Part shown: positions 20,792 through 28,859 of the stretch, in pieces
How positions within the stretch are numbered: the stretch's first letter is position 1
How the letters are laid out: each line of letters begins with the position of its first letter
From: Caballeronia sp. INDeC2
Lineage (GTDB): Bacteria; Pseudomonadota; Gammaproteobacteria; Burkholderiales; Burkholderiaceae
DNA length: 64,000 bases
Direction of reading: 5' to 3'
Assembly (NCBI RefSeq): GCF_023631325.1
Contig: NZ_JALQDG010000003.1
Coordinates: 930,001-994,000 of the forward strand
Translations under genes and position numbers: made by a program
Notes under the pieces: model-generated
The model's input: the letters and a program-made list of their open reading frames with translations, nothing else
Told to the model about the DNA's origin: nothing
Database searches by the model: none

Positions 20792-21286
20792 GAGCGGCTC
20801 GCAAACAGTAAGGCGATCGTATGGGACGATCGGGGCTTCGGTTCATCAAACGGCACGACATCTGTAGCGCAGGCTCGCCCGTAAGGGTGCGCGGAACCTG
20901 CGATCCATTCATCCATCATATCGGTTTGCGCGCGGCTGTGCGTGTGACTCACCTCGCATCGGACACGCGATGAGCGTTGCGCAGAAACGGCGCGCGATCA
21001 ATGACTTGGATATTTTCTCATACGGTTGTCCACAAGGCTCTCAACACTTTCTGTGGGTAACCGGACATTCACGCGCATGACGGACCGGCGCGCGGCATTT
21101 ACTTACAAAAAATTCGCGCGTGTTTTGTAGTGGCGCACGCGAATTCTTTAAAATGCGCAGTTATCCTCGGTCGAAACCGGGCCATATATACGCTCGTCCC
21201 GTCTTTGCAGTAGCGCCGCGGCTTCGGCGCATCGCATCGCAGCTCGGCAGCGCGCGCGCTTCACGGCGCGCCGAACGAACCCAGTC
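20792..21286. promoter_or_regulatory. Divergent region upstream of the PBP1A gene
   Basis: 495 bases without a gene. It contains two DnaA-box-like 9-mers in opposite orientation, TTGTCCACA (21026-21034) and TGTGGGTAA (21052-21060, reverse TTACCCACA), each one mismatch from TTATCCACA. An imperfect palindrome AATTCGCG...CGCGAATT (21111-21145) sits in the AT-rich stretch before the PBP gene, next to a likely -10 region (TTTAAAAT). These mark the promoter area; roles are unproven. Confidence 0.45.
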
Positions 21287-23851
21287 ATGCCTATCATCAA
21301 ACGACCCGACTCAAAGAATTCTTCGCGATACGATCGCGAACCGCGCTGGAACGACTCTCGCAACGACTCACGCAATGATTCGGGCGGCCGCGACGGCGGC
21401 GGACGCAACGGCGGAAACGGCCGCAATGGCCGCAATGGCCGCAATGGCCGTAACGATCGCAACGGCGGCGGGCGAGGCCGTTCGGTCTTCGCGCGCATCG
21501 CGCTCTGGTTTGCCGGGCTTGCCGCGATCGGCGTGGTGGTCGGTGCGCTCATCGTCGGCTATGCGCTCGTCGTCATGGGGCCGAACCTGCCTTCGCTCAA
21601 CGCCCTCATCGACTATCGCCCGAAGGTGCCGTTGCGCGTCTACACGGCCGATCATGTGCTGATCGGCGAATTCGGTGAGGAGCGGCGCAGCCTCGTGCGC
21701 TTCCAGGACATTCCCGACCAGATGAAGAAGGCCGTCCTCGCGATCGAGGATTACCGCTTCTACGATCACGGCGGGGTCGACTTCGTCGGCATTTTGCGCG
21801 CGGGCGTGACCGATCTGACGCACGGCGGCGCATCGCAGGGTGCGAGCACGATAACGATGCAGGTCGCGCGCAACTTCTTCCTGTCGAGCGAAAAAACGTA
21901 CACGCGCAAGATCTACGAAATGCTGCTCGCGTACAAGATCGAGCGCGCGTTGACGAAAGATCAGATCCTCGAGCTGTACATGAATCAGATCTATCTCGGC
22001 GAGCGCGCGTACGGTTTTTCGGCCGCGGCGCGCGTGTACTTCGGCAAGGATCTGAAGGACATCTCGCTCGCCGAAGCGGCAATGCTCGCAGGCCTGCCGA
22101 AAGCGCCGTCGGCGTACAACCCAGTCGTCAATCCGAAGCGCGCCAAGGTGCGTCAGCAGTACATTCTCAAGCGCATGCTGGACCTGAACTTCATCACGCG
22201 CGAGCAGTACGATCAGGCCATCGCCGAGGAGCTTCACACGAAGTCCGCGGGCACCGAATACGGCGTGCATGCGGAATACGTCGCGGAAATGGTGCGGCAG
22301 ATGATGTACGCGCAGTACAAGGAAGAAACGTATACGCGCGGCCTCACGGTGACGACGACCATCGATTCCGCCGATCAGGACGCCGCGTACAAGGCCGTGC
22401 GCAAGGGCGTGATGGATTACGAACGCCGGCATGGCTATCGTGGACCGGAGGGCAACATCAATCTGCCGTCGAATGCGGACGATCGCGCCGAGGCGATCGA
22501 AGACGCGCTCGTCGATCATCCGGACAACGGCGAGCTCGTCGCGGCGGTCGTGACGAGCGCAAGCCCGAAGCAGGTGACGGCGCAGTTCGTCGGCGGCGAT
22601 ACGGCGACCGTGTCCGGCGAAGGCCTGCGCTTCGTGGCGACTGGGTTGCGCAATAACGCGTCGAAGGCGCTTGCGATCAAGCCCGGCTCGATCGTGCGCC
22701 TCGCGAAGGACGACAAGGGCAACTGGCAGATCACGCAGCTGCCGCAGGTCGAGGGCGCGCTCGTCTCGATGACGCCGCAGGACGGCGCGATCCGCGCACT
22801 CGTCGGCGGCTTCGACTTCAACAAGAACAAGTTCAATCACGTCACGCAGGCATGGCGTCAGCCGGGTTCGAGCTTCAAGCCGTTCATTTACTCGGCCGCG
22901 CTCGACAAGGGGCTCGGACCGGCGACCATCATCAACGATGCGCCGCTGTACTTTCCCGCGGCGGGCGGCGGCGATGCGTGGGAGCCGAAGGACGACGACC
23001 AGCCCGACGGCCCGATGTCGATGCGCACCGGCCTGCAGAAGTCGAAGAACCTGGTGTCGATCCGCATTCTGTCGTACATCGGCACGGGCTATGCGCAGGA
23101 CTTCGTCACGCAGAAGTTCGGCTTCGACAAGGACAAGACGCCGCCTTATCTGCCGCTCGCGCTCGGCGCCGGGCTCGTCACGCCTTTGCAATTGAGCGGC
23201 GCGTATTCGGTGTTCGCGAACGGCGGCTATCGCATCAATCCGTATCTCATCGCCGATGTCGCCGATGCGCGCGGCACCGTGATCTCGCGCGCGAATCCGC
23301 TTAAGGCCGGCAGCAATGCGCCGCAGACGCTCGAGCCGCGCAACGCGTACATCATGAACAGCCTGCTGCATACCGTGGCGACGCAGGGCACGGGCTCGGG
23401 CACCAACGCGCTGAAGCGCAACGACCTGCAAGGCAAGACCGGGACGACCAACGACGCGAAGGATGGCTGGTTCGCGGGCTATCAGAAGCAGCTCGTCGCG
23501 GTCGCGTGGATGGGCTATGACCAGCCCAAGACGCTCGGCAGCCGTGAGTTCGGCGCGCAGCTTGCGTTGCCGATCTGGGTCGAGTACATGGGGCGCGCGC
23601 TGCGCGGCATTCCGCAGGAGCAGATGGCCAAGCCCGATGGCATCACGACCGTCGACGGCGAATTGTTCTACGCCGACCGCACGCCGGGCGCGGGCTTCGT
23701 CGCGAGCATCGGACTGGACAGCACCAACCCGATGGCGGGCGATGCAACCACGATGGGCGGCGTCGGACCCGCGGGCATGCAGGCGCCGCCCGCGCCGCAA
23801 GTCACGACCGACGAACGCAAGCAGATCATGGACATGTTCAGCAGGCCGTGA
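21287..23851 (+). CDS. Class A penicillin-binding protein (PBP1A type)
   Basis: An 854-residue bifunctional peptidoglycan synthase. A cytoplasmic tail rich in Asn/Arg/Gly (residues ~20-65) precedes one TM helix (IALWFAGLAAIGVVVGALIVG). The glycosyltransferase domain shows AIEDYRFYDHGG with the catalytic Glu, GASTITMQVARNFFL and YMNQIYLGERAYGF. An OB-like insert follows. The transpeptidase has the SxxK box GSSFKP, a SKN-type motif (KSKNLVS) and KTGTTN. It ends in a Pro/Met/Gly-rich tail. PBP1A rather than 1B by domain layout. The pilM cluster that often sits beside mrcA in proteobacteria is absent here, so it may be a paralogue. Confidence 0.93.
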   Translation: MPIIKRPDSKNSSRYDREPRWNDSRNDSRNDSGGRDGGGRNGGNGRNGRNGRNGRNDRNGGGRGRSVFARIALWFAGLAAIGVVVGALIVGYALVVMGPNLPSLNALIDYRPKVPLRVYTADHVLIGEFGEERRSLVRFQDIPDQMKKAVLAIEDYRFYDHGGVDFVGILRAGVTDLTHGGASQGASTITMQVARNFFLSSEKTYTRKIYEMLLAYKIERALTKDQILELYMNQIYLGERAYGFSAAARVYFGKDLKDISLAEAAMLAGLPKAPSAYNPVVNPKRAKVRQQYILKRMLDLNFITREQYDQAIAEELHTKSAGTEYGVHAEYVAEMVRQMMYAQYKEETYTRGLTVTTTIDSADQDAAYKAVRKGVMDYERRHGYRGPEGNINLPSNADDRAEAIEDALVDHPDNGELVAAVVTSASPKQVTAQFVGGDTATVSGEGLRFVATGLRNNASKALAIKPGSIVRLAKDDKGNWQITQLPQVEGALVSMTPQDGAIRALVGGFDFNKNKFNHVTQAWRQPGSSFKPFIYSAALDKGLGPATIINDAPLYFPAAGGGDAWEPKDDDQPDGPMSMRTGLQKSKNLVSIRILSYIGTGYAQDFVTQKFGFDKDKTPPYLPLALGAGLVTPLQLSGAYSVFANGGYRINPYLIADVADARGTVISRANPLKAGSNAPQTLEPRNAYIMNSLLHTVATQGTGSGTNALKRNDLQGKTGTTNDAKDGWFAGYQKQLVAVAWMGYDQPKTLGSREFGAQLALPIWVEYMGRALRGIPQEQMAKPDGITTVDGELFYADRTPGAGFVASIGLDSTNPMAGDATTMGGVGPAGMQAPPAPQVTTDERKQIMDMFSRP
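21419..21454 (+). repeat. Four 9-bp repeats in the PBP cytoplasmic tail
   Basis: GGCCGCAAT occurs three times in exact tandem plus a fourth copy (GGCCGTAAC) with two changes, encoding repeated Gly-Arg-Asn. It is in frame, so copy-number change would alter the tail length without a frameshift. Confidence 0.8.
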
Positions 23852-23875
23852 CGTGACGCTGCATAGTCGCTAAAA

Positions 23876-23908
23876 AAAGCGCGCCGGGCTGCAAACCCGG
23901 CGCGCTTT
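23876..23908 (+). terminator. Strong terminator after the PBP gene
   Basis: A 14-bp stem (AAAGCGCGCCGGGT-type arms around GCAAA, with one G-T wobble) followed by GTTTTTTGG. The A run on the other side allows it to end the leftward copper operon too. Confidence 0.85.
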
Positions 23909-23929
23909 GTTTTTTGGACAAGCGTGATT

Positions 23930-24361
23930 TCAGTGACCGACCGTCGCCGGCGATTTCACTTCGCAGTTCACGTTGAGCGTCGACTTGTCCGCGAACGAAA
24001 GGGTGAGGGGAATCGTCGAGCCGACCTTGAGCGGTTTGGCCGGCCCTTCGAGCATCAGGTGATAACCCTTCGGCGCGAAGCTCAGCGTGCCGTGCGCGGG
24101 AATGTCGACGGAATCGACGGGCGACATCGTCGCCGTGCCGTTCTTGCTCTCGGACTTGTGCATCATCGCCATGCCGAAGGCGGGCGTTTGCGCGGCCGTG
24201 AGCGTCGCGGGCTTGTCGCCGTTATTGGCGACGGCGAAGTAGCCCGATGACGGCAGATTTGGCGGCATCGCGCGAACCCAGCAATCGCGGGCTTCGAGCG
24301 TCGCGGCCTGGGCAAACGATGCGCAGGCGAGCGTGCCCACGAGTACAGCGATTTTTTTCAT
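23930..24361 (-). CDS. Periplasmic copper chaperone PCu(A)C
   Basis: A 143-residue exported protein with signal peptide ([19 protein letters not shown]). The Cu(I)-binding Met/His set is present: MMHKS, a Met in ATMSPVD, PAHGTL and KGYHLMLEG, the pattern of PCu(A)C chaperones that deliver Cu(I) to the CuA site of cytochrome oxidase. The family core [19 protein letters not shown] is also clear. Last gene of a leftward copper trio, 7 bases after copC, and followed by a shared terminator. Confidence 0.93.
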   Translation of the reverse strand: MKKIAVLVGTLACASFAQAATLEARDCWVRAMPPNLPSSGYFAVANNGDKPATLTAAQTPAFGMAMMHKSESKNGTATMSPVDSVDIPAHGTLSFAPKGYHLMLEGPAKPLKVGSTIPLTLSFADKSTLNVNCEVKSPATVGH

Positions 24362-24368
24362 TGTGTCC

Positions 24369-24731
24369 TCACTTGACGGTGAAGTTGTAGTGACCTTGCG
24401 TGCGATGCCCGTCCGCCGCGACCGCGGTCCATTGCACCTTGTAGACGCCCGGCGCGAGATCGGGCAGCGCGACGCTTATGTGCTTCTTGTCGCTGGCATC
24501 GACGGTGGAATTTGCAGTGTTGACCTGCGTTCCTTGCGCGTTGGTCACGATGAGCTTGCTGAAAGTCGGCTCGAGCGCTTCGCCGAAGTCGATTGCGACG
24601 TCGTGCGGCGCGCTGACGGTCGCTCCGGGGCCGGGCTGTTGCAGCTTCGGCAATGCATGCGCGCACGCGAGCTGGGCCGAGCCGGCGAGCACCAGCGCGA
24701 GCGCGCGGCGCATGAACGATGATGAAAGCAT
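24369..24731 (-). CDS. Copper resistance/binding protein CopC
   Basis: A 120-residue CopC/YobA-like periplasmic beta-sandwich. After the signal peptide the mature chain would begin [12 protein letters not shown], giving the N-terminal His of the Cu(II) site. The second His lies in [15 protein letters not shown] at the C-terminus, and [16 protein letters not shown] is the usual central strand. The ribosome site AAGGAACC precedes ATG. No CopD permease is fused or adjacent; the partners are PCu(A)C downstream and a DUF2946 protein upstream, suggesting copper delivery more than detoxification (inference). Confidence 0.92.
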   Translation of the reverse strand: MLSSSFMRRALALVLAGSAQLACAHALPKLQQPGPGATVSAPHDVAIDFGEALEPTFSKLIVTNAQGTQVNTANSTVDASDKKHISVALPDLAPGVYKVQWTAVAADGHRTQGHYNFTVK

Positions 24732-24847
24732 GATGGTTCCTTGCGTGCTCGAAGCCGTTGCCGCTTCGAGCGATGTTTGCTGCGTGCCGAATAAGAGGCT
24801 TCATCCCGTGGGATGCGATGGACGAAGCCCATGCGTGGGAACTCGAA

Positions 24848-25228
24848 TCAGGCGAAAGCGGGCGGGGCGCGCGGTTGCGCGGCGTTGAGCAATGCGCGGC
24901 GGGGCGCATCGTTGAGCGGAGCGGCGGCGAATACTTCGCGTGCCGGAAATGCGAAGAAGGCTCGATCGAGCGATACCGGCGGCGTGGGCGCATGCGCGAT
25001 GAGATCGCAATACGCGCATGCCTGAAGATGACCGGCGACATCGTGCTTCGCGGTACGCGCATCGAGCGATGCCTGTGCATCGGAGGCGCACACGGCAGCG
25101 AGCAGCGACTCGATGCGCGCATGTTCGAACGCCTGCGATGCGGCGGGCGCGAGCGAAACCAGCAGGATCGCGCATATCGCCGCGAACCCGCCTATCTTCC
25201 CGATGATGCCCCGACGCAAGTGATGCAT
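24848..25228 (-). CDS. DUF2946 family protein
   Basis: A 126-residue small protein with one N-terminal hydrophobic helix (IGGFAAICAILLVSLAPAASQA), acting as signal peptide or anchor, and a Cys/His motif HLQACAYCDLIAHAP that could bind a metal. The C-terminal RALLNAAQPRAPPAF is typical of DUF2946 proteins, which commonly neighbour copper genes. It lies 116 bases upstream of copC on the same strand, so it is likely the first gene of the copper unit. No strong ribosome site is seen at ATG 25228; a later start is possible. Function unknown. Confidence 0.78.
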   Translation of the reverse strand: MHHLRRGIIGKIGGFAAICAILLVSLAPAASQAFEHARIESLLAAVCASDAQASLDARTAKHDVAGHLQACAYCDLIAHAPTPPVSLDRAFFAFPAREVFAAAPLNDAPRRALLNAAQPRAPPAFA

Positions 25229-25380
25229 GCCGCGTTTGATCCGTTATCGATGGAGAGACCACGACGAACGGACGATTATGCCACGCGTGTTTCGACACGC
25301 TTCGCATCGAGACGAGACGCTTCGACGCAGCATCGCTTCTTCCTATTTCTTCTTTTTCTTCGATCGAAGCAAACAAGCTA

Positions 25381-25409
25381 TTGCGATAAGGTAAGCGAGG
25401 ACTTATAAT
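25381..25409 (+). promoter_or_regulatory. Promoter of the initiator tRNA gene
   Basis: TTGCGA (25381-25386), 17-bp spacer, TATAAT (25404-25409), a near-consensus sigma-70 promoter whose start point would fall about 9 bases before the tRNA. Confidence 0.8.
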
Positions 25410-25424
25410 CTTTTCTTCGACGGA

Positions 25425-25501
<77 letters not shown>

Positions 25502-25525
25502 ACACCGTTCAGCATCACGCAGAAG

Positions 25526-25554
25526 AGCCCGGTCAAGCCGGGCTTTTTGCTTTT
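25526..25554 (+). terminator. Terminator after tRNA-fMet
   Basis: AGCCCGG-TCAA-CCGGGCT stem followed by TTTTGCTTTT, 24 bases past the CCA end. Confidence 0.88.
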
Positions 25555-25717
25555 CTGCGCGCGCATCGTGATGCGTCCACCGTGCCAACCGCAAAGTCGC
25601 ATTAGAACCGGTTCATGACCGACGCACACGTGCGACTTCACATGCGCATGTCAAAATCGCAAGTCTGGGCTAACACACGCCAATCCCATTTCACGATCGC
25701 AAAAGGAGTCCTCGGTC

Positions 25718-26215
25718 ATGGACATTCCACACGTTCTGCAGGCTATCGCGCATCAGGAACACACGCTCGTGTTCCCGCAGTTTCACGCCGAGCATGCATG
25801 GCAGCTCGGCGCGCAGTTGCGCGAGATGGCCCTCGCACGCGACGCGGCCGTCGTCATCGACGTGCGTACGTTCGGGCGCAAGCTCTTCTACGCCGCGATG
25901 GACAACACCACGCCCGACAACGCGCGCTGGGTCGAGCGTAAGTCGCGCACCGTCGAACATTTTCGCCGCAGCTCGTATGCCATCGGACTCACGCTGCAGC
26001 AAGCCGGCACCACGCTCGCCGATAAATACAGCCTCGATCCCGCCGACTTCGCGACGCACGGCGGCGCGTTTCCGTTGCGCGTATCGGGCGCGGGCGTGAT
26101 CGGCTCGGTCGGGGTGTCGGGACTTCCGCAGCGCGACGATCATCAGATGGTCGTCGAAGCGCTATGCGCCGTGCTCGGCCAGGACTTCGGCAGTCTTTCG
26201 CTCGGGCGCGACTGA
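25718..26215 (+). CDS. UPF0303 / heme-degrading-domain (GlcG/HbpS-like) protein
   Basis: A 165-residue protein of the UPF0303 group, related to the GlcG/HbpS fold. Characteristic parts are the N-terminal helix pair, [31 protein letters not shown] (read in pieces), [10 protein letters not shown] and the closing [19 protein letters not shown]. No signal peptide, so cytoplasmic. Relatives have been annotated as heme-degrading or small-ligand-binding proteins, but the true role is unclear. The ribosome site AAAGGAG lies upstream of ATG. The SMR exporter gene follows after 36 bases, likely in the same transcript. Confidence 0.85.
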   Translation: MDIPHVLQAIAHQEHTLVFPQFHAEHAWQLGAQLREMALARDAAVVIDVRTFGRKLFYAAMDNTTPDNARWVERKSRTVEHFRRSSYAIGLTLQQAGTTLADKYSLDPADFATHGGAFPLRVSGAGVIGSVGVSGLPQRDDHQMVVEALCAVLGQDFGSLSLGRD

Positions 26216-26251
26216 CGCCATCGACATCTGCGAACCCACACGGCAACCAAG

Positions 26252-26590
26252 ATGCGCTCAACCGCTTATGTGCTCCTCGCAATTGCGATCGTCGCCGAAG
26301 TCGTCGCGACCTCCGCGCTGCGCGCCTCCGACGGCTTCACGCGCGCGCTGCCCGCGGCCATCGTCGTGGCCGGATACGGGCTGTCGTTCTATCTGCTGTC
26401 GCTGACGCTGCGCGCGTTGCCCGTCGGTGTCGTCTATGCCGTGTGGTCGGGCGCGGGCATCGTGCTCATCACGCTCGTCGCGGCGCTGCTCTTCAAGCAG
26501 ACGCCCGATCTGCCCGCGATGCTCGGCATGGGCCTTATCGTTGCGGGCGTAGTGGTGCTCAACGCGTTCTCGAAGATGAGCGCGCACTGA
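26252..26590 (+). CDS. SMR-family (EmrE-like) small multidrug transporter
   Basis: A 112-residue protein with four hydrophobic helices, a proton-coupled exporter that works as a dimer. The essential membrane Glu is present in AIAIVAEVVATSALRASDGF (equivalent to EmrE Glu14). Helix 2 has FYLLSLTLRALPVGVVYAVWSG and helix 4 has GMGLIVAGVVVLNAFS. Length and motifs agree with EmrE/Sug-type transporters; polyamine, quaternary amine or guanidinium substrates cannot be told apart here. I saw no guanidine riboswitch upstream. It is downstream of the UPF0303 gene. Confidence 0.92.
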   Translation: MRSTAYVLLAIAIVAEVVATSALRASDGFTRALPAAIVVAGYGLSFYLLSLTLRALPVGVVYAVWSGAGIVLITLVAALLFKQTPDLPAMLGMGLIVAGVVVLNAFSKMSAH

Positions 26591-26611
26591 CGCGCGTCGC
26601 CGCCTGCGGGC

Positions 26612-26995
26612 TTACTTGCAGCGCACGATCATCGAGCGATTCTTGACGTTCGCCGAAATCACGTTGGTGATGCCGCCGCCGGTCGGGCCGCCTTCCTCGT
26701 TGTCCTTCGAGACGATGTCATAACCCGTCGCGCCGCATTTCTTGCCGGCGAGGACATAGCAGCTCGCCCAGCTCGATCCGGCGTCGGCGCCGCTGCAGTT
26801 GACGGCGTAACCGGTCTGTCCGTCGGGCAGATTGATGAGCGATGCTTCGTTCGACGACGCGCACGCGCCGAGCCCGGATATCGCGACGATAGCCGCGCCG
26901 AGTGTCGCGGCACGCAGCCAGGAGAAGCGCGAAACGGCGCCGCCATGTGCGGCGCGAGCGGAGAGACGGCGCATGCGCCGGCCAGGTTCCTTCAT
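26612..26995 (-). CDS. Putative lipoprotein, unknown function
   Basis: A 127-residue protein. ATG 26995 has GAGGT 5-6 bases upstream and is preferred to an earlier frame start. The N-terminus is Arg-rich, then a hydrophobic stretch ends in a lipobox (ISGLGAC), so it is probably a lipid-anchored envelope protein. The mature part has three further Cys (AVNCSGADAG, SCYVLAGKKCGATGYD), suggesting disulfides, and a YDIVSKDNEEGG loop. Similar short Cys-rich lipoproteins are common in Burkholderiaceae, but I cannot name a function. Convergent with the SMR gene. Confidence 0.68.
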   Translation of the reverse strand: MKEPGRRMRRLSARAAHGGAVSRFSWLRAATLGAAIVAISGLGACASSNEASLINLPDGQTGYAVNCSGADAGSSWASCYVLAGKKCGATGYDIVSKDNEEGGPTGGGITNVISANVKNRSMIVRCK

Positions 26996-27313
26996 CTTTA
27001 CCTCGTGAGAGCGAATTGCGATGTGCGCCGCAAGCCTTCGATCCACGGCGAGGGCGCATTTTTTGAGATGTGCATTGTCCCATACGCGGCTTACGCGACA
27101 CGTAAGCGGTTGTTATCCGCCGGCGCACGCGGGCAGGGCGGTCGTCGCGGGCGCGTTGCTTGCGAACACTCGATTCACAAGCAACGATCAGCAGCGTCGT
27201 TCGATGAACTATTTTCCGGATCGCGCACCTTATCCTGGTTGGATTTGCCTGTCGGCTAACAGGACGAATCTGCAAAAGCGCGGCGCACGCAACACGCGAA
27301 AAGGAGAGAAGTC
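26996..27313. other. Divergent intergenic region, no gene seen
   Basis: 318 bases between the lipoprotein gene and the next rightward gene. It should hold two promoters. I see no strong motif; the only clear site is AAAGGAGAGAAGTC, the ribosome site of the gene at 27314. Confidence 0.5.
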
Positions 27314-27580
27314 ATGGCGGAAAGAGTCACGGGTCCATATCGAGGGTATTACATCAGCGCTTCGGCGCGGCTCGTGCAGGCGCACGGTGACACTGACGGC
27401 GGTGCGCCGATCTACGTCGGCTCGGTCAGTCTCGCGCGAGGCGGGCCTGACGACGTGCATCGCTTCGAGGCGCTCGTCGATCTCGGACCCGAGCGGCGCT
27501 TTGCGACCGAAGGCGAGGCGCTCGCGCATGTCGAAAAGGCCGCGCGCGAATACATCGACCGCTTGCTGCAAGCAACGTGA
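27314..27580 (+). CDS. Small hypothetical protein
   Basis: An 88-residue soluble protein with an excellent ribosome site (AAAGGAGAGAAGTC). It has the look of a compact alpha/beta domain: RVTGPYRGYYISASARL, then PIYVGSVSLARGG, HRFEALVDLGPERRF and a terminal helix EGEALAHVEKAAREYIDRLL. No signal peptide or metal motif. Its stop codon overlaps the next start by one base, so the two are translationally coupled. Function unknown; I do not recognise the family. Confidence 0.7.
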   Translation: MAERVTGPYRGYYISASARLVQAHGDTDGGAPIYVGSVSLARGGPDDVHRFEALVDLGPERRFATEGEALAHVEKAAREYIDRLLQAT

Positions 27581-27933
27581 TGCGTCCCGTCCACCTTCGA
27601 CACACCGTGCTGTACGACGTCGCGAACTGCCTGATCGATCTGTTTCCGAGCGGCGCGGATGTCGCGGAAGTCGGCCTCGAGGCGACGCCCGCGCTCTTCG
27701 TGAGCTGGCGCACGGGCGGCGTCGCGAATCATCCGGGCAATATCGCGTGGGGCGTGCACTATCGCTTCGACGCGCAGGTGTTGCGCGACTATCCGCATCT
27801 GTCGGAGGCAGCGCGGCAGCGCGTATGCGAACGCGTGCGCGAAATGAGCCGCCTGCTCGACTTCAACTACGCCGATCCGCTGGCGAGTTCGCTGCTCGTC
27901 GTGGATATCGACGAAACCGTGCTTGCCGCGTGA
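27580..27933 (+). CDS. Hypothetical protein, possibly DUF3022
   Basis: A 117-residue soluble protein starting at ATG 27580 inside the TGATG junction with the upstream gene (a GTG codon just before is the alternative start). It contains RHTVLYDVANCLIDLFPSGA, LFVSWRTGGVANHPGNIAWG and a C-terminal SSLLVVDIDETVLAA. The make-up recalls a Burkholderia-limited DUF (DUF3022), but I am not certain. It likely works with its coupled neighbour. The DxDET string resembles a HAD motif, but it lies at the extreme C-terminus, so it is probably coincidental. Confidence 0.62.
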   Translation: MRPVHLRHTVLYDVANCLIDLFPSGADVAEVGLEATPALFVSWRTGGVANHPGNIAWGVHYRFDAQVLRDYPHLSEAARQRVCERVREMSRLLDFNYADPLASSLLVVDIDETVLAA

Positions 27934-28116
27934 ACGCCTCGGCGCTGGACCGCGCGGCGCGACCACGGTTACCATAGTCGCCGGATCGATTCATGCGATC
28001 GTTCGCGGCGCAGCAAACGTATTCGCATCGAATGGAGCGATGAAGCACTTGAACGTCTTCGCGTGACGCCGACCGATGCTCTCCCGGCCGCGCCGCGCAT
28101 CAGCAACGAGACAATC

Positions 28117-28401
28117 ATGGATATTCGATTCCTCCCGGACGCGCCCGATTACCGCGATGCCAATCTGACCGTCGAGTTCGCCGCGATCGTCGACGGCCGG
28201 CGCGTCTCATGCGCCATTTCCGTCGAAGCGCTGGAAGATCACTTCGGCGCGCAAACCTACGACAGCGCCGGCTGGATCGATGCGTTCGATGCGGGCCGCG
28301 CGCGCATCGAAGCCGTCGCACGCGAGCATCTGCGCGTGACCAACGGTATGCCGGTGCTCCTGAAAAGTGGGCATTTTCCGCCGGGGCGCGTCACGGTCTG
28401 A
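28117..28401 (+). CDS. DUF1488 family protein
   Basis: A 94-residue soluble protein. ATG 28117 (MDIRFLPDAPDY) is the family-like N-terminus; the frame extends upstream but without a ribosome site. The segments LTVEFAAIVDGRRVSCAISVEALEDHFGA and ARIEAVAREHLRV (read in pieces) agree with DUF1488, a small bacterial family of unknown role often seen in plant-associated proteobacteria. Monocistronic, 183 bases after the preceding gene. Confidence 0.75.
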   Translation: MDIRFLPDAPDYRDANLTVEFAAIVDGRRVSCAISVEALEDHFGAQTYDSAGWIDAFDAGRARIEAVAREHLRVTNGMPVLLKSGHFPPGRVTV

Positions 28402-28627
28402 CGCGCTGACGCAGGCGCACCTTCTTCTCTTACACGGCGCGATGTAAGACCTCCATCGCATCGTCTTCTTTATCGTCGATGAACGCATCGCGCCGCCTTC
28501 CGCGTGATCGCGCAAGGGAGTACCATCGCGGTATTCGCCGCACGCGATGCGATTCGCTCGGCACATAATTTGCTCAATGGCATGCGCTTTCTTGAGCATT
28601 CAAATATAAAAATCGCGCGGGGTCGTC

Positions 28628-28810
28628 ATGCTTCATTCCTTTCTTCACTCACTTGTCGAGTCCAATGCGCTATGGCTCATCTGGGCAGCCGTTGGTGTGC
28701 TGATTCTTGCACTGTGCATCGTGTTCGCGTCGGTGCTGCTGAGCGACTCGGACGAGCCGCTCTATCGTGCGGCCTCGCGCCGGAACGACGACGGCAAGAT
28801 GACCATCTGA
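28628..28810 (+). CDS. Small single-pass membrane protein
   Basis: A 60-residue frame with a strong central transmembrane helix (LWLIWAAVGVLILALCIVFA, about residues 15-34), a short polar N-terminus and a charged C-terminus (SRRNDDGKMTI). The ribosome site is weak (GGGGTC). The clean single-helix layout and codon use suggest a real small membrane protein. It ends 49 bases before a TetR-family gene on the same strand. Function unknown. Confidence 0.5.
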   Translation: MLHSFLHSLVESNALWLIWAAVGVLILALCIVFASVLLSDSDEPLYRAASRRNDDGKMTI

Positions 28811-28859
28811 GCGCGCACCCGCGCGCCATGATTTGACTTCGAAAGAGGCGGTGCCGACA

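Noticed and set aside
21368..23800. 810-codon frame antisense to the PBP gene, and similar long antisense frames (e.g. 15592-18159, 41402-43000, 57046-58770)
   Set aside because: Opposite-strand frames are kept open by the GC bias of the real genes. They are Arg/His-rich with no family features.
26216..26251. Guanidine riboswitch before the SMR exporter
   Set aside because: Only 36 bases separate it from the upstream gene, and no riboswitch fold is visible.
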